From Cognataquiflexum gelatinilyticum (GTDB taxonomy: Bacteria; Bacteroidota; Bacteroidia; Cytophagales; Cyclobacteriaceae): a stretch of 64,000 nt of DNA. Within the stretch, counting starts at the first letter, position 1, and every line of letters begins with the position of its first letter. The DNA lies in NCBI RefSeq assembly GCF_024813435.1, contig NZ_JANAEZ010000002.1, positions 496,001 to 560,000 of the forward strand, written 5' to 3'. A program made the translations under genes and the position numbers. The notes beneath the pieces are model-generated. The model made no database searches, was not told the origin of the DNA, and saw nothing but the letters and a program-made list of their open reading frames with translations. This document shows positions 27,423-35,768 of the stretch, one piece after another.

Positions 27423-28532
27423 GTGGGAAATAGCACACCATATAGAATCATGATCAGCGGAGGAGGCACAGGAGGCCATATCTATCCGGCACTTGCGATC
27501 GCAAATGCCTGGATGGAAAAGCATCCTGATACGGAGATTCTATTTGTCGGTGCAGAAGGAAAGATGGAAATGCAAAAAGTCCCTGAAGCAGGATACCGGA
27601 TCGAAGGACTCAAAGTAGCAGGATTGCAGCGAAGTCTCAGCCTTTCCAACCTCAGCTTTCCTTTCAAATTATTGGCAAGTCTGAACAAGTCCAAAGAACT
27701 TCTCAGAACATTCAAACCCAATGCCGTGGTCGGAGTCGGTGGCTATGCAAGCGGTCCACTCTTGTATTCTGCCCAAGGTAAAGGAATCCCGACATTGATT
27801 CAGGAGCAAAATTCCTATGCCGGATTGACCAACAAGATTTTGGCAAAAAAAGCAAAAAAGATCTGTGTGGCTTATCCGGGCATGGAGAAGTTTTTCCCTG
27901 CTGATAAGATCCAATACACCGGTAATCCTGTCCGCAAAGACATCCTTCATTTGGAGGGTAAAAAGGAAAAAGCATTCCGACACTTTGGATTGGAAGAAGG
28001 CAAGAAAGTCCTGTTGGTGTTGGGAGGAAGTCTTGGAGCGCGCACCATCAATCAGGCGGTATTGGCTGATATGGAAGGTCTCGAAAAAGAAGGCTACCAA
28101 GTTCTATGGCAAAGTGGGAAGTTTTATTTCTCCGAAATGTCGGAAAAAGTAAAGGCTTCCGGACTAAAACACATCCAAGTCCTTGAATTTATCAGGGAAA
28201 TGGATTTGGCTTATGCGGCCGCAGATTTCGTGGTATCAAGGGCCGGAGCGCTTTCGGTTTCCGAACTCAGCCTTGTTGGGAAGCCGGTGGTATTTATCCC
28301 TTCTCCCAATGTGGCCGAAGACCATCAGACCAAAAATGCCATGGCCTTTGTGCAGGCAGATGCAGCGGTCCTATTGAAGGACAGCGAAGCAGTCGGGAAA
28401 TTGAAATCGACAGTAAACCAACTCATGGCGGACGATAACAAAGTCCGGTCATTGGGTGAAAATATAAAGAAACTGGCCAAGCCAAAAGCAGCCGAAGAAA
28501 TTGTAAAAGTATTGGAAAGCATCATTCAATGA
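27423..28532 (+). CDS. murG: UDP-GlcNAc:lipid I N-acetylglucosamine transferase MurG
   Basis: MurG makes lipid II on the cytoplasmic face of the membrane. The 369-residue product has the GT28 fold, with the N-terminal Gly-rich loop SGGGTGGHIYPALAIA (11-26). GVGGYASGP, the second domain's GGSLGARTIN and the donor-binding SRAGALSVSEL with VFIPSPNVAEDHQ follow. Translation starts at GTG: no ATG lies upstream in frame, and the next Met (residue 10) would cut into the first beta strand. It ends in an ATGA overlap with murC. Confidence 0.95.
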   Translation: MGNSTPYRIMISGGGTGGHIYPALAIANAWMEKHPDTEILFVGAEGKMEMQKVPEAGYRIEGLKVAGLQRSLSLSNLSFPFKLLASLNKSKELLRTFKPNAVVGVGGYASGPLLYSAQGKGIPTLIQEQNSYAGLTNKILAKKAKKICVAYPGMEKFFPADKIQYTGNPVRKDILHLEGKKEKAFRHFGLEEGKKVLLVLGGSLGARTINQAVLADMEGLEKEGYQVLWQSGKFYFSEMSEKVKASGLKHIQVLEFIREMDLAYAAADFVVSRAGALSVSELSLVGKPVVFIPSPNVAEDHQTKNAMAFVQADAAVLLKDSEAVGKLKSTVNQLMADDNKVRSLGENIKKLAKPKAAEEIVKVLESIIQ

Positions 28533-29920
28533 ATCTGAAAAACCTACATAGCGTCCATTTCCTTGGAATAGGTGGCATCGGCATGAGTGCTTTGGCGAGG
28601 TGGTTTAACCATGTCGGCATCAAAGTCTCCGGCTATGACCGTACTCCTTCTCCATTGACAGATGCATTGGTGGCAGAGGGAATGGAGATTGTGTTTGAAG
28701 ATACTTTGGAAAATATCCCGTCAAGGATCCGCTATGACAAAGTCCATACTTTGGTCATTTGGACTCCGGCGATGCCAAAGGATTCTATTCAACTGAACTT
28801 CTTCCAAAACAACGGCTACAGCATCAAAAAAAGAGCTGCAGTTCTCGGGATGATCACTGCTGACCTTCCGACGATAGCCGTAGCGGGAACACATGGCAAG
28901 ACGACAACTTCTTCCATGGTCGCTCACCTGCTTAAGTCAGGAGGAAAAAATATCGCTGCCTTTTTGGGTGGATTGACACAAAATTACAATTCCAACCTCA
29001 TCCTCCATGACGAGGAAAGTGGAGACGCAACGGTGGTCGTTGAGGCAGATGAGTTTGACCGTTCTTTCCTCCACCTACATCCCAATGTGGCTGTGGTCAC
29101 CAGTGCCGATCCCGACCATTTGGATATCTATGGAGATGATGCACAGATGATGGATGGCTTCAGGGCATTTATTGACCTGATTGCTGCCGACGGGTCATTG
29201 TATATCCATGCTAAGGCCTTCCAAAAACTCGGAGCTCCGACATCCAAATCGGTTACTGTAAAGCAATACGGAATCAACATCGGAGAGATCCAAGCCAAAA
29301 ACATCGTGGCAGGACCTGCGGCTTTCACCTTCGATTATGTTAGTGGAGACAAAGAAATCAAGGGATTGAAGATGTACATGCCGGGATTTCACAATGTGGA
29401 AAATGCCCTGCCTGCCATTACGGTCGCTTTGGATTATGGCATAGAAGAACAAGCCGTCCGAGAAGGATTGGCAAGTTATAAAGGAGTAAAAAGAAGGTTT
29501 GAAATATGGGTTCAGGAAAAGGATAGGGTATTCATCGATGATTATGCCCACCATCCTGAGGAGATCCGCGCTTTTCTTTCATCTGTCAAAGCCATGTATC
29601 CTAACAAAAGGTTGACGGCAATTTTCCAGCCCCACCTTTTCACCAGGACCAGGGATTTTGCGGCAGGATTTTCAGAGAGTCTTTCTATCGCTGATGAAGT
29701 GGTGTTGCTGGAGATTTATCCGGCAAGGGAACTCCCTATCGAGGGAGTAAATGCAACGATGCTGTTGGAAGGAATCACTTCCGCCAAAAAATCCCTACAA
29801 TCCAAAGAAGGATTGTTGGATTACCTCAAAGAGGTTAAGCCCGAGGTTTTGGTTACCATCGGTGCCGGAGACATTGACAGATTGGTGTCACCTATCGCAA
29901 ACTGGATGAAAACGCTATGA
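28529..29920 (+). CDS. murC: UDP-N-acetylmuramate--L-alanine ligase MurC
   Basis: MurC attaches the first amino acid, L-alanine, to UDP-MurNAc. The 463-residue product begins with the nucleotide-binding FLGIGGIGMSALA (11-23). It has the ATP loop AGTHGKTTT (119-127), VVTSADPDHLDIYG in the central domain, and DDYAHHPEEI, the diagnostic MurC histidine pair, in the C-terminal part. GTHGKTT with His in place of Asn is the MurC form of the loop. It overlaps murG and ftsQ by 4 nt each. Confidence 0.96.
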   Translation: MNLKNLHSVHFLGIGGIGMSALARWFNHVGIKVSGYDRTPSPLTDALVAEGMEIVFEDTLENIPSRIRYDKVHTLVIWTPAMPKDSIQLNFFQNNGYSIKKRAAVLGMITADLPTIAVAGTHGKTTTSSMVAHLLKSGGKNIAAFLGGLTQNYNSNLILHDEESGDATVVVEADEFDRSFLHLHPNVAVVTSADPDHLDIYGDDAQMMDGFRAFIDLIAADGSLYIHAKAFQKLGAPTSKSVTVKQYGINIGEIQAKNIVAGPAAFTFDYVSGDKEIKGLKMYMPGFHNVENALPAITVALDYGIEEQAVREGLASYKGVKRRFEIWVQEKDRVFIDDYAHHPEEIRAFLSSVKAMYPNKRLTAIFQPHLFTRTRDFAAGFSESLSIADEVVLLEIYPARELPIEGVNATMLLEGITSAKKSLQSKEGLLDYLKEVKPEVLVTIGAGDIDRLVSPIANWMKTL

Positions 29921-30675
29921 AAAAGTTCAGGATCAAAAAATCGTTGATTTTCGCCGCTTTGACCTTGGTTCTGATCGGCTTTATAGGATTTGTGGAGAAA
30001 AAAGATTCTGAGAAAGTCTTCACCGGGATTGAAGTCAGGGTCAAAGGAATTGCAGATGTCTATTTCGTAAATGAAAAGGACATTTTAAAAAATATTCAGA
30101 TTGAATTTCCGCTGATGCAAAATGGTGTATCCATGCAGGAAGTGGATTTGAATAAAATTGAAAAGAAGGTAGAGACTTATGCTTTTGTCCGCAATGCAGA
30201 AGTATTCGCAGACCCCAAAGGACATGTGATGGTTGAAATCACCCAGCATATCCCGATTGCAAGGATTGTGCGACCAAGTGCAGCGGACGGCTACATTTCT
30301 TCGGAAGGAAAAATATTACCTACATCCAATTCATACACCACCAGGGTGATGACGCTTGAGGGTGCTTACGCAGAAAGTCTTTTGAAGCTCGAGGATATTT
30401 CCGAAAGCCACAGCGACCTCATGGCAATGATCAATTTTATCAATGCCGATGAGTTTTGGAAAGCGCAGATCTCCGGGATGGATATTTCCCGAAAGACGGA
30501 CATCAAACTTTACCAGCAGGTAGGCAAGCAGGTAATCGAGTTTGGGGAAGCCAAGGATTTAGAAGAAAAATTTGAAAAGATAAACCTGTTTTATGAAGAA
30601 ATCATCCCCGCAAAAGGATGGAATGCATACAGCAGAGTGAGTGTAAAATATAAGGGCCAGATTGTTTGTGAATAA
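29917..30675 (+). CDS. ftsQ: FtsQ-like division protein
   Basis: A 252-residue protein with a short basic cytoplasmic tail (KKFRIKKSL), one membrane span (about 10-25) and an external domain. FtsQ recruits FtsL/FtsB and regulates septal synthesis. Sequence conservation is low outside the POTRA-like/FtsQ region (about 38-180), which includes FTGIEVRVKG at its start and KVETYAFVRNAEVFADPKG in the middle. The call rests on topology, length and its position between murC and ftsA. It overlaps murC by 4 nt and lies 11 nt before ftsA. Confidence 0.88.
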   Translation: MKKFRIKKSLIFAALTLVLIGFIGFVEKKDSEKVFTGIEVRVKGIADVYFVNEKDILKNIQIEFPLMQNGVSMQEVDLNKIEKKVETYAFVRNAEVFADPKGHVMVEITQHIPIARIVRPSAADGYISSEGKILPTSNSYTTRVMTLEGAYAESLLKLEDISESHSDLMAMINFINADEFWKAQISGMDISRKTDIKLYQQVGKQVIEFGEAKDLEEKFEKINLFYEEIIPAKGWNAYSRVSVKYKGQIVCE

Positions 30676-30686
30676 TTGAAATCGCT

Positions 30687-32009
30687 ATGGAAAATAACAA
30701 ATTGATTGTAGGACTTGACATCGGAACCACCAAAATCTGCGCGATCATCGGTCGCAAAAACGAATTTGGAAAGTTGGAAGTTCTCGGCATGGGAAAGGCC
30801 GTATCCGACGGGGTCATCCGTGGTATCGTCACAAATATTGACAAAACTGTCAACGCCATCCAAAAGGCGATGCAGGATGCGTCAGACATGGCTGACGTGG
30901 ATATTGTGGAAGTGATTGTCGGTATTGCCGGACAGCATATCCGCAGCACCATCCATCACGGTGTCATCATCCGTCAGCCCAATCAGGATGAAATCACTGT
31001 AGAGGATGTCAGGAGACTTTCCAACGACATGGAAAACATAGTCGTGCCTCCCGGAAATACCATCATCCATGTCATGCCACAAGATTACATTGTGGACTAT
31101 GAAGATGGGATCAAAGATCCTGTCGGGATGTCCGGATCCAGATTGGAAGCTGATTTTCACATCATCACCGCACAAACAACAGCCATCAACAACATCAACC
31201 GCTGTGTAAAGCGTGCCAACCTCGTATCCCAAGACCTGATCTTGGAACCTTTGGCTAGTTCTCTGTCTGTACTTAGCGAGCAGGACAAAGAAGCCGGAGT
31301 TTGCTTGGTGGATATCGGAGGCGGCACTACAGACATTGCGATTTTCTACGACAATATCATCCGCCATACCGCGGTCATTCCTTTGGGAGGAAATATCATC
31401 ACAGCCGATATCAAAGAAGGCTGTATGGTACTTCACCATCAGGCTGAATTGCTCAAAACCAAATTTGGTAAAGCCATTGCCGAAGAAGCCAATCCAAATG
31501 AAATCGTGTCCATACCGGGACTTCGCAACAGACAGCCTAAGGAGATTTCCATCAAAAACCTGGCAGCCATCATTCAGGCAAGGATGGAAGAAATCATTGA
31601 ATACGTGCAGAATGAATTGGTAGCAAGCGGTCATTACAAGAAGCTAACCGGAGGTATTGTCCTCACAGGAGGCGGTTCACAGCTGCAGGGAGTTTCCCAA
31701 CTCTTTGAATACATGACCGGACTCGATACCCGGATCGGCTATCCAAATGAACACTTGGGCAAATCCAAAATCGAGGAAGTGAAAAGTCCGATGTACGCCA
31801 CTTCAGTAGGATTGGTTTTAGCAGGATTCAAGTCTCTTGACGAAAGGGAAAACCTTTACAGACTAAGAAAGGAAAGCGTGAACAATAACACACAAAAAGT
31901 ACAGGCCAAACCTGTAAAAACAGAATTTGGCCCGAACATTTTCTCTAGCATAGGTAAGAAACTGAAGGATATCATCACCAATGATATTCATGATGACAAT
32001 AATTACTAG
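30687..32009 (+). CDS. ftsA: Cell division protein FtsA
   Basis: FtsA is the actin-like protein that tethers FtsZ to the membrane. The 440-residue product has the actin-family phosphate loops VGLDIGTTKICAIIG (near 8-22) and CLVDIGGGTTDIAIF (near 207-221), plus GGIVLTGGGSQLQG in subdomain IIB. The C-terminus has the amphipathic membrane-targeting helix expected in FtsA (NIFSSIGKKLKDIITNDI). Length is normal. It is followed by a 99-nt gap that contains a strong hairpin before ftsZ. Confidence 0.96.
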   Translation: MENNKLIVGLDIGTTKICAIIGRKNEFGKLEVLGMGKAVSDGVIRGIVTNIDKTVNAIQKAMQDASDMADVDIVEVIVGIAGQHIRSTIHHGVIIRQPNQDEITVEDVRRLSNDMENIVVPPGNTIIHVMPQDYIVDYEDGIKDPVGMSGSRLEADFHIITAQTTAINNINRCVKRANLVSQDLILEPLASSLSVLSEQDKEAGVCLVDIGGGTTDIAIFYDNIIRHTAVIPLGGNIITADIKEGCMVLHHQAELLKTKFGKAIAEEANPNEIVSIPGLRNRQPKEISIKNLAAIIQARMEEIIEYVQNELVASGHYKKLTGGIVLTGGGSQLQGVSQLFEYMTGLDTRIGYPNEHLGKSKIEEVKSPMYATSVGLVLAGFKSLDERENLYRLRKESVNNNTQKVQAKPVKTEFGPNIFSSIGKKLKDIITNDIHDDNNY

Positions 32010-32023
32010 GGCTTATCATACTA

Positions 32024-32054
32024 GGGAGGTAGAAGATTTTGTCTTCTACTTCCC
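32024..32054 (+). terminator. 13-bp hairpin between ftsA and ftsZ
   Basis: Arms 32024-32036 and 32042-32054 pair over 13 bp with one G-U pair and a 5-nt loop. Only TTTC follows, so it would terminate weakly at best. It may be an attenuator, a processing site or an mRNA stabiliser setting the FtsA:FtsZ ratio. Confidence 0.55.
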
Positions 32055-32108
32055 TTTCAATACAAAAACCATACTAAAAAGGAAAACAAATTCACCAATA
32101 GATAAAAA

Positions 32109-33749
32109 ATGTCAGATAACATGAAAGATTACAAATTTGATCTTCCAAAAAACCATAAATCAATCATCAAAGTGATTGGTGTTGGAGGAGGTGGTTCCAA
32201 TGCTGTGAACCATATGTACAACCAAGGAATCAAGGACGTGGAGTTCGTCGTGGTCAACACAGACGCACAGGCTTTGAAAAGCAGTCCGGTTCCTTTGAGG
32301 CTTCAATTAGGTGCAAATCTAACCGAAGGACTAGGTGCAGGTGCCAATCCTGAAAAAGGGAAAAGCGCTGCATTGGAAAGCAAAGAGGATATCAGGGAAT
32401 TGCTTTCAGACAATACCAAGATGGTATTCATCACTGCCGGCATGGGTGGTGGTACAGGTACAGGTGCTGCACCGGTGATCGCCAAGATCGCCAAGGACAT
32501 GGACATCCTTACCGTGGGTATCGTTACCGCTCCTTTTGTATTTGAAGGAAGAAAGAAAATGATCGCCGCACAGCAGGGCATCGAAGCTTTGAAAGAAAGC
32601 TGCGATACAGTATTGGTTATCCTCAATGACAAACTGAGAGAAATCTATGGCAACCTTGCCATCCGTTCGGCATTTGCCAAAGCCGATAACGTGTTGACAA
32701 CTGCCGCCAAGTCTATCGCCGAAATCATAACCATCCATCAGGATGTCAACGTGGATTTCGAAGATGTGAAAACAGTCATGAAAAATGCCGGTGCTGCCGT
32801 GATGGGTTCTGCTACCGAAGAAGGTGAAGGACGTGCCATCCGTGCAGCCGAAAAAGCCATTGCTTCTCCGTTGTTGAACAACGTAGATATCAAAGGCGCA
32901 CAGAAAATATTGCTTTCTATCATGTCCGGTGAGGACGACGAGCTCTCCATGGACGAGTTGAGCGAAATCACCGAATACATCCAGGAAAGAGCCGGTGACG
33001 ATGCCGAGGTGATCTTCGGTCAGGGTATTGACTCTGAACTGAGCAAAGGAATCCGTGTTACCGTCATTGCCACAGGTTTTGAAATGGACAGATTGACTAC
33101 AGCTTCTCCTTCAGGTAAGAAAGAAGAAGTGGTTGTTGCCGCTGTCATGGAAGAAGATACCAGCAAAAAAGTAATCGACCTCGAATCAGGCAAAACTTCC
33201 AAAGTAGAGGAAGATGCCACTCCGGCACCGGGTCAGACTTTCACCTTTACTTTCAACAAGCCTTTGTTTACTCCGGCCAATGAAAGTAAGCCTGAAGAAA
33301 TCAAGCCAAAAGTGGAAGTTCCTGCCCCTGTATTTGAAAAAGAAGAAGAGATGGAAATGGAACCTCAGTTTGAGTTTGTTCCTGCCAAGTCTGAGTCTAA
33401 GAAAGTGATTTTTGAATTGAATACCGAAGAAGAAATCACAGAGGAATTGCCAAAGGCAGAAGAAAAAGTGGAAGAGAAGCCCGCACACAGCAATGATTAT
33501 TATGAACAGTTAAAATTGAAAGCGATCCAAAGGGCGCATGAGCGTTTTGAAAAGCTGAAAAGCATCAAGACTTATAATCAGAACCCTGAGGAATTCAAAG
33601 ATAAATTAGAGACCCCCGCTTACCTCAGAAAAGAAGTAAAATTGGCTGATGTGCAGCACAGTTCTGAGAGAAGCATATCAAGGTACAACCTGACTGACGA
33701 AAATGAGTTTCTGAAGAACAACAGGTTTTTGCATGACAATGTTGATTAA
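32109..33749 (+). CDS. ftsZ: Cell division GTPase FtsZ
   Basis: FtsZ polymerises with GTP into the division ring. The 546-residue product has the tubulin signature GGGTGTGAAP (113-122), an IGVGGGGSNAVNHM start of the fold (23-36) and the synergy-loop VNVDFEDVKTVM. The globular part ends near residue 325. A long acidic, Glu/Pro/Lys-rich linker of about 160 residues follows, then conserved C-terminal segments (TPAYLRKE and a final NNRFLHDNVD), probably for FtsA binding. E. coli FtsZ is 383 residues; the long tail is usual in Bacteroidota. Its stop codon lies inside a perfect 14-bp inverted repeat shared with the convergent reductase gene. Confidence 0.97.
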   Translation: MSDNMKDYKFDLPKNHKSIIKVIGVGGGGSNAVNHMYNQGIKDVEFVVVNTDAQALKSSPVPLRLQLGANLTEGLGAGANPEKGKSAALESKEDIRELLSDNTKMVFITAGMGGGTGTGAAPVIAKIAKDMDILTVGIVTAPFVFEGRKKMIAAQQGIEALKESCDTVLVILNDKLREIYGNLAIRSAFAKADNVLTTAAKSIAEIITIHQDVNVDFEDVKTVMKNAGAAVMGSATEEGEGRAIRAAEKAIASPLLNNVDIKGAQKILLSIMSGEDDELSMDELSEITEYIQERAGDDAEVIFGQGIDSELSKGIRVTVIATGFEMDRLTTASPSGKKEEVVVAAVMEEDTSKKVIDLESGKTSKVEEDATPAPGQTFTFTFNKPLFTPANESKPEEIKPKVEVPAPVFEKEEEMEMEPQFEFVPAKSESKKVIFELNTEEEITEELPKAEEKVEEKPAHSNDYYEQLKLKAIQRAHERFEKLKSIKTYNQNPEEFKDKLETPAYLRKEVKLADVQHSSERSISRYNLTDENEFLKNNRFLHDNVD

Positions 33750-33770
33750 CTCTAAAAGTTAATCAACATT
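33738..33770. terminator. Bidirectional hairpin spanning two stop codons
   Basis: Perfect 14-bp arms, 33738-33751 and 33757-33770, with a 5-nt loop. The left arm contains the last codons and TAA of ftsZ. The loop and right arm contain the stop and last codons of the convergent reductase. It is AT-rich and has no long T run on either side. Confidence 0.65.
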
Positions 33771-34276
33771 TCTGCCTGGGTATGTAGTAATTCCATGTAC
33801 AGCCTGTTGGTGAGCAGGTTATCTGACATATTGTCCTCGATCTTGGCTAGTTTGGGCTTGAGGGCAAGTACATTCATACCTACGTAGTGGAAGATGTCGG
33901 TGAGGTGGCTCAAAGCGATGCCACCCCCGCCTATTCCAGATGAAATGCCGACCAAGGCACATTTTTTATTACGGAAAGAGTTGGGATAAGTCATCCCGTC
34001 TATAAATCCTTTCAAGATCCCGGGGAAAGAACCGTTGTATTCCGGTACGACGAAGACAAATTTCGTCCCTTCTTTGACTTTTTGGTGAAAGCTATTGTAG
34101 CCCTCGTTTTTGCCGTTGTTATGGTAAAGGGCCGAAAAAATAAAATCATGCGGCAAATCTTCCAATAATAAAATCTCCGATGGCGTATCCATATTGGCCA
34201 AAAGATCCTGATATATCAATGCTATTTTTTTTGAGACGGAATTTCTGCGGTTGGTACCGACGATGATCTTGATCAT
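33752..34276 (-). CDS. NADPH-dependent FMN reductase family protein
   Basis: This 174-residue flavodoxin-fold protein has the family marker PEYNGSFPGILKGFIDGMTY (about 97-116), the flavin-binding loop, and an N-terminal IVGTNRRNSVSKKIA that would bind the FMN phosphate. Such proteins reduce FMN, quinones, azo dyes or chromate with NADPH in the cytoplasm; the natural substrate is unclear. It is a single gene convergent with ftsZ, with only 2 nt between the stop codons. Confidence 0.9.
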   Translation of the reverse strand: MIKIIVGTNRRNSVSKKIALIYQDLLANMDTPSEILLLEDLPHDFIFSALYHNNGKNEGYNSFHQKVKEGTKFVFVVPEYNGSFPGILKGFIDGMTYPNSFRNKKCALVGISSGIGGGGIALSHLTDIFHYVGMNVLALKPKLAKIEDNMSDNLLTNRLYMELLHTQAEMLINF

Positions 34277-34628
34277 GCAAAAGGTGCTTTCTGTTGATTT
34301 GAGGTAAATACAATCTAGAAAGTCAATAAGTTTCAGGAATGTTTAAAAATCAAAGGCGGTATTTCACACAAAGGCACAAAGACGACAAAGATTGACGTTT
34401 CCCGCAAAGTCAGCAAAGACGGATATAAATACCTCTCGCAAAGACGCGAAGCCGCAAAGAAAAGGATGAAGGCTGAGAGCTGACAGACTTTTTTGGAACA
34501 AACATCTATCGTCAAATTAATAAACCCGAGAAAGATTCTATTATTTTGAAATACCATTCACTTTTTTGATATTACTTTTAGTTTTACAAAACTTAATCAT
34601 CGGGTATTTTTAAAAAAGTCTTCCAAAT
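34277..34628. other. Intergenic region with CAAAG-repeat debris
   Basis: No coding frame is credible here. The centre (34367-34465) holds degenerate GCAAAG/CAAAG units described separately. The rest is AT-rich and includes the 5' region of the TPR gene. I could not identify a clear promoter. Confidence 0.6.
34367..34465. repeat. Degenerate (C)GCAAAGAC repeat array
   Basis: CAAAG-centred units recur at about 9-11 bp spacing in three groups: 34367-34390, 34403-34422 and 34437-34465 (for example CGCAAAGACGCGAAGCCGC). This resembles an interspersed intergenic repeat common in Bacteroidota and other bacteria. The copies are decayed and no function is evident. Confidence 0.6.
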
Positions 34629-35204
34629 ATGGAGTTAAAGAAGGTTCTCTTGCTACCATCCTATTTAATGAAGGTCAATAATCAATGGAAGAAACTTCAA
34701 GCTATGCAATCGCTTTATTCGGAAAAAAAATGGCTAGAATCCATCGCCTTGGCCAATGAAATGGTCAATTCTATGGAAGATGATTTTTATGGGTTCTATT
34801 ATCGCGGTTTATGCAATTTTCAGCTTAAATTTTTCGAAGAAGCAATTGAAGATTTTAAACGGGCCATTGCCAATGCCGAAAAGAACAAGTTCCCCAAAGT
34901 GATGCAAGAATCTATTTTTGACTGTAATCTTCGAATCGCTATGGTTCACAGGGTTCAAAGGAATTATGATCTTGCTCTTGAATTAATTAATTCAGCCATT
35001 AAATTATTTCCTGATTCCATAGATGGGCATATTTTGAAGGCACAAATTTACCAAGATTTAGGAAGGACAATTGATGCACTTGACTGTATCAACAGCGGCT
35101 TGATTGTGAAACCTAAAAATTCTGATTTGTTGACATTCAAGGATAATCTGGTATATCAATATTCAAGGGAACAAAATGAAAAAAGAAACGGCACTGAAAT
35201 TTAA
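34629..35204 (+). CDS. Tetratricopeptide-repeat protein
   Basis: A 191-residue soluble protein without signal peptide. Helical repeats match the TPR pattern: about 30-63 (EKKWLESIALANEM), 55-90 (DDFYGFYYRGLCNFQLKFFE), 97-135 (RIAMVHRVQRNYDLALELIN), and 139-170 (GHILKAQIYQDLGRTIDALD). TPRs mediate protein-protein binding; the partner is unknown. The gene is flanked by repeat debris and by a fragment and small membrane protein with lower GC, so this 1.4-kb stretch looks like accessory DNA. The reading frame after its stop continues open for 32 codons, described separately. Confidence 0.8.
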   Translation: MELKKVLLLPSYLMKVNNQWKKLQAMQSLYSEKKWLESIALANEMVNSMEDDFYGFYYRGLCNFQLKFFEEAIEDFKRAIANAEKNKFPKVMQESIFDCNLRIAMVHRVQRNYDLALELINSAIKLFPDSIDGHILKAQIYQDLGRTIDALDCINSGLIVKPKNSDLLTFKDNLVYQYSREQNEKRNGTEI

Positions 35205-35303
35205 AAAAAACTAGCTGGGGGATTAAAAGAGTGGAATAATAAGTCCTACCAAGTCGCAGCATCTAAGATTGGGACTAAAGATCAGGGAGGGGCTAAAAAA
35301 TAA
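35205..35303 (+). pseudogene. Possible 3' remnant of a toxin or Rhs-type gene
   Basis: In the frame of the preceding TPR gene, just after its stop, 32 codons read KKLAGGLKEWNNK then SYQVAASKIGTKDQGGAKK and a stop. The composition looks like real protein, the basic Gly/Lys-rich end of a secreted or polymorphic toxin. There is no start codon. It ends 9 nt before a small membrane protein gene that could be an orphan immunity protein. The origin is an inference. Confidence 0.35.
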
Positions 35304-35312
35304 CTTAAACTT

Positions 35313-35690
35313 ATGGAATGGTATAATTTGATTTTCTTTCATGTATTTAAATTCTATTTTAAGGACGGAAATTATAAAAATGATGTACCGTGGTTTACTG
35401 CTGCAAGTTTAATTTCGACTTCATTTTGGGTTTATTTTTTTAGCAGTACGATAATTATAACTAGTTTATTTAATCTTGATGGATTCCAAACAGAAAATAG
35501 GCCTATATTTATTTCATCTGGCTTTATTTTTCTTTTTGCTAACATTTTTTGGTTTAAAGGCAGTGATAGGTACTTAAAAATTTATAAAAAATATAGAAAT
35601 TCACCTCAAGATATAGGGATAATTAGTATTATTTCCTGGGTTATTGTAATTGGGGGATTTCTATCATTACCAATAATTCTTTTCCTATAG
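35313..35690 (+). CDS. Small membrane protein, function unknown
   Basis: A 125-residue protein with three likely membrane spans: about 28-52 (AASLISTSFWVYFFSSTIII), 65-82 (PIFISSGFIFLFANIFWF) and 103-125 (ISIISWVIVIGGFLSLPIIL). A short charged loop RYLKIYKKYRNSPQD lies between the last two. Codon use is distinctly AT-rich compared with the neighbouring core genes, suggesting recent acquisition. The N-terminal FHVFKFYFKDGNYKNDVPWF resembles small membrane proteins often found as orphan immunity-like genes in Bacteroidota, and a possible toxin remnant ends just upstream. No function can be assigned with confidence. Confidence 0.7.
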   Translation: MEWYNLIFFHVFKFYFKDGNYKNDVPWFTAASLISTSFWVYFFSSTIIITSLFNLDGFQTENRPIFISSGFIFLFANIFWFKGSDRYLKIYKKYRNSPQDIGIISIISWVIVIGGFLSLPIILFL

Positions 35691-35768
35691 AAAAGTTCAA
35701 TATTCTACAAAGTAACCCCTCCCATTTCAGAACTACTCCTTACCGCCGGCAGAGAGAATTTGGTTTAC

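Noticed and set aside
32303..32738. Antisense frames of 109-110 codons over ftsZ
   Set aside because: Codon bias of ftsZ leaves the opposite strand open. The translations look random (Ser/Pro/Thr-rich).
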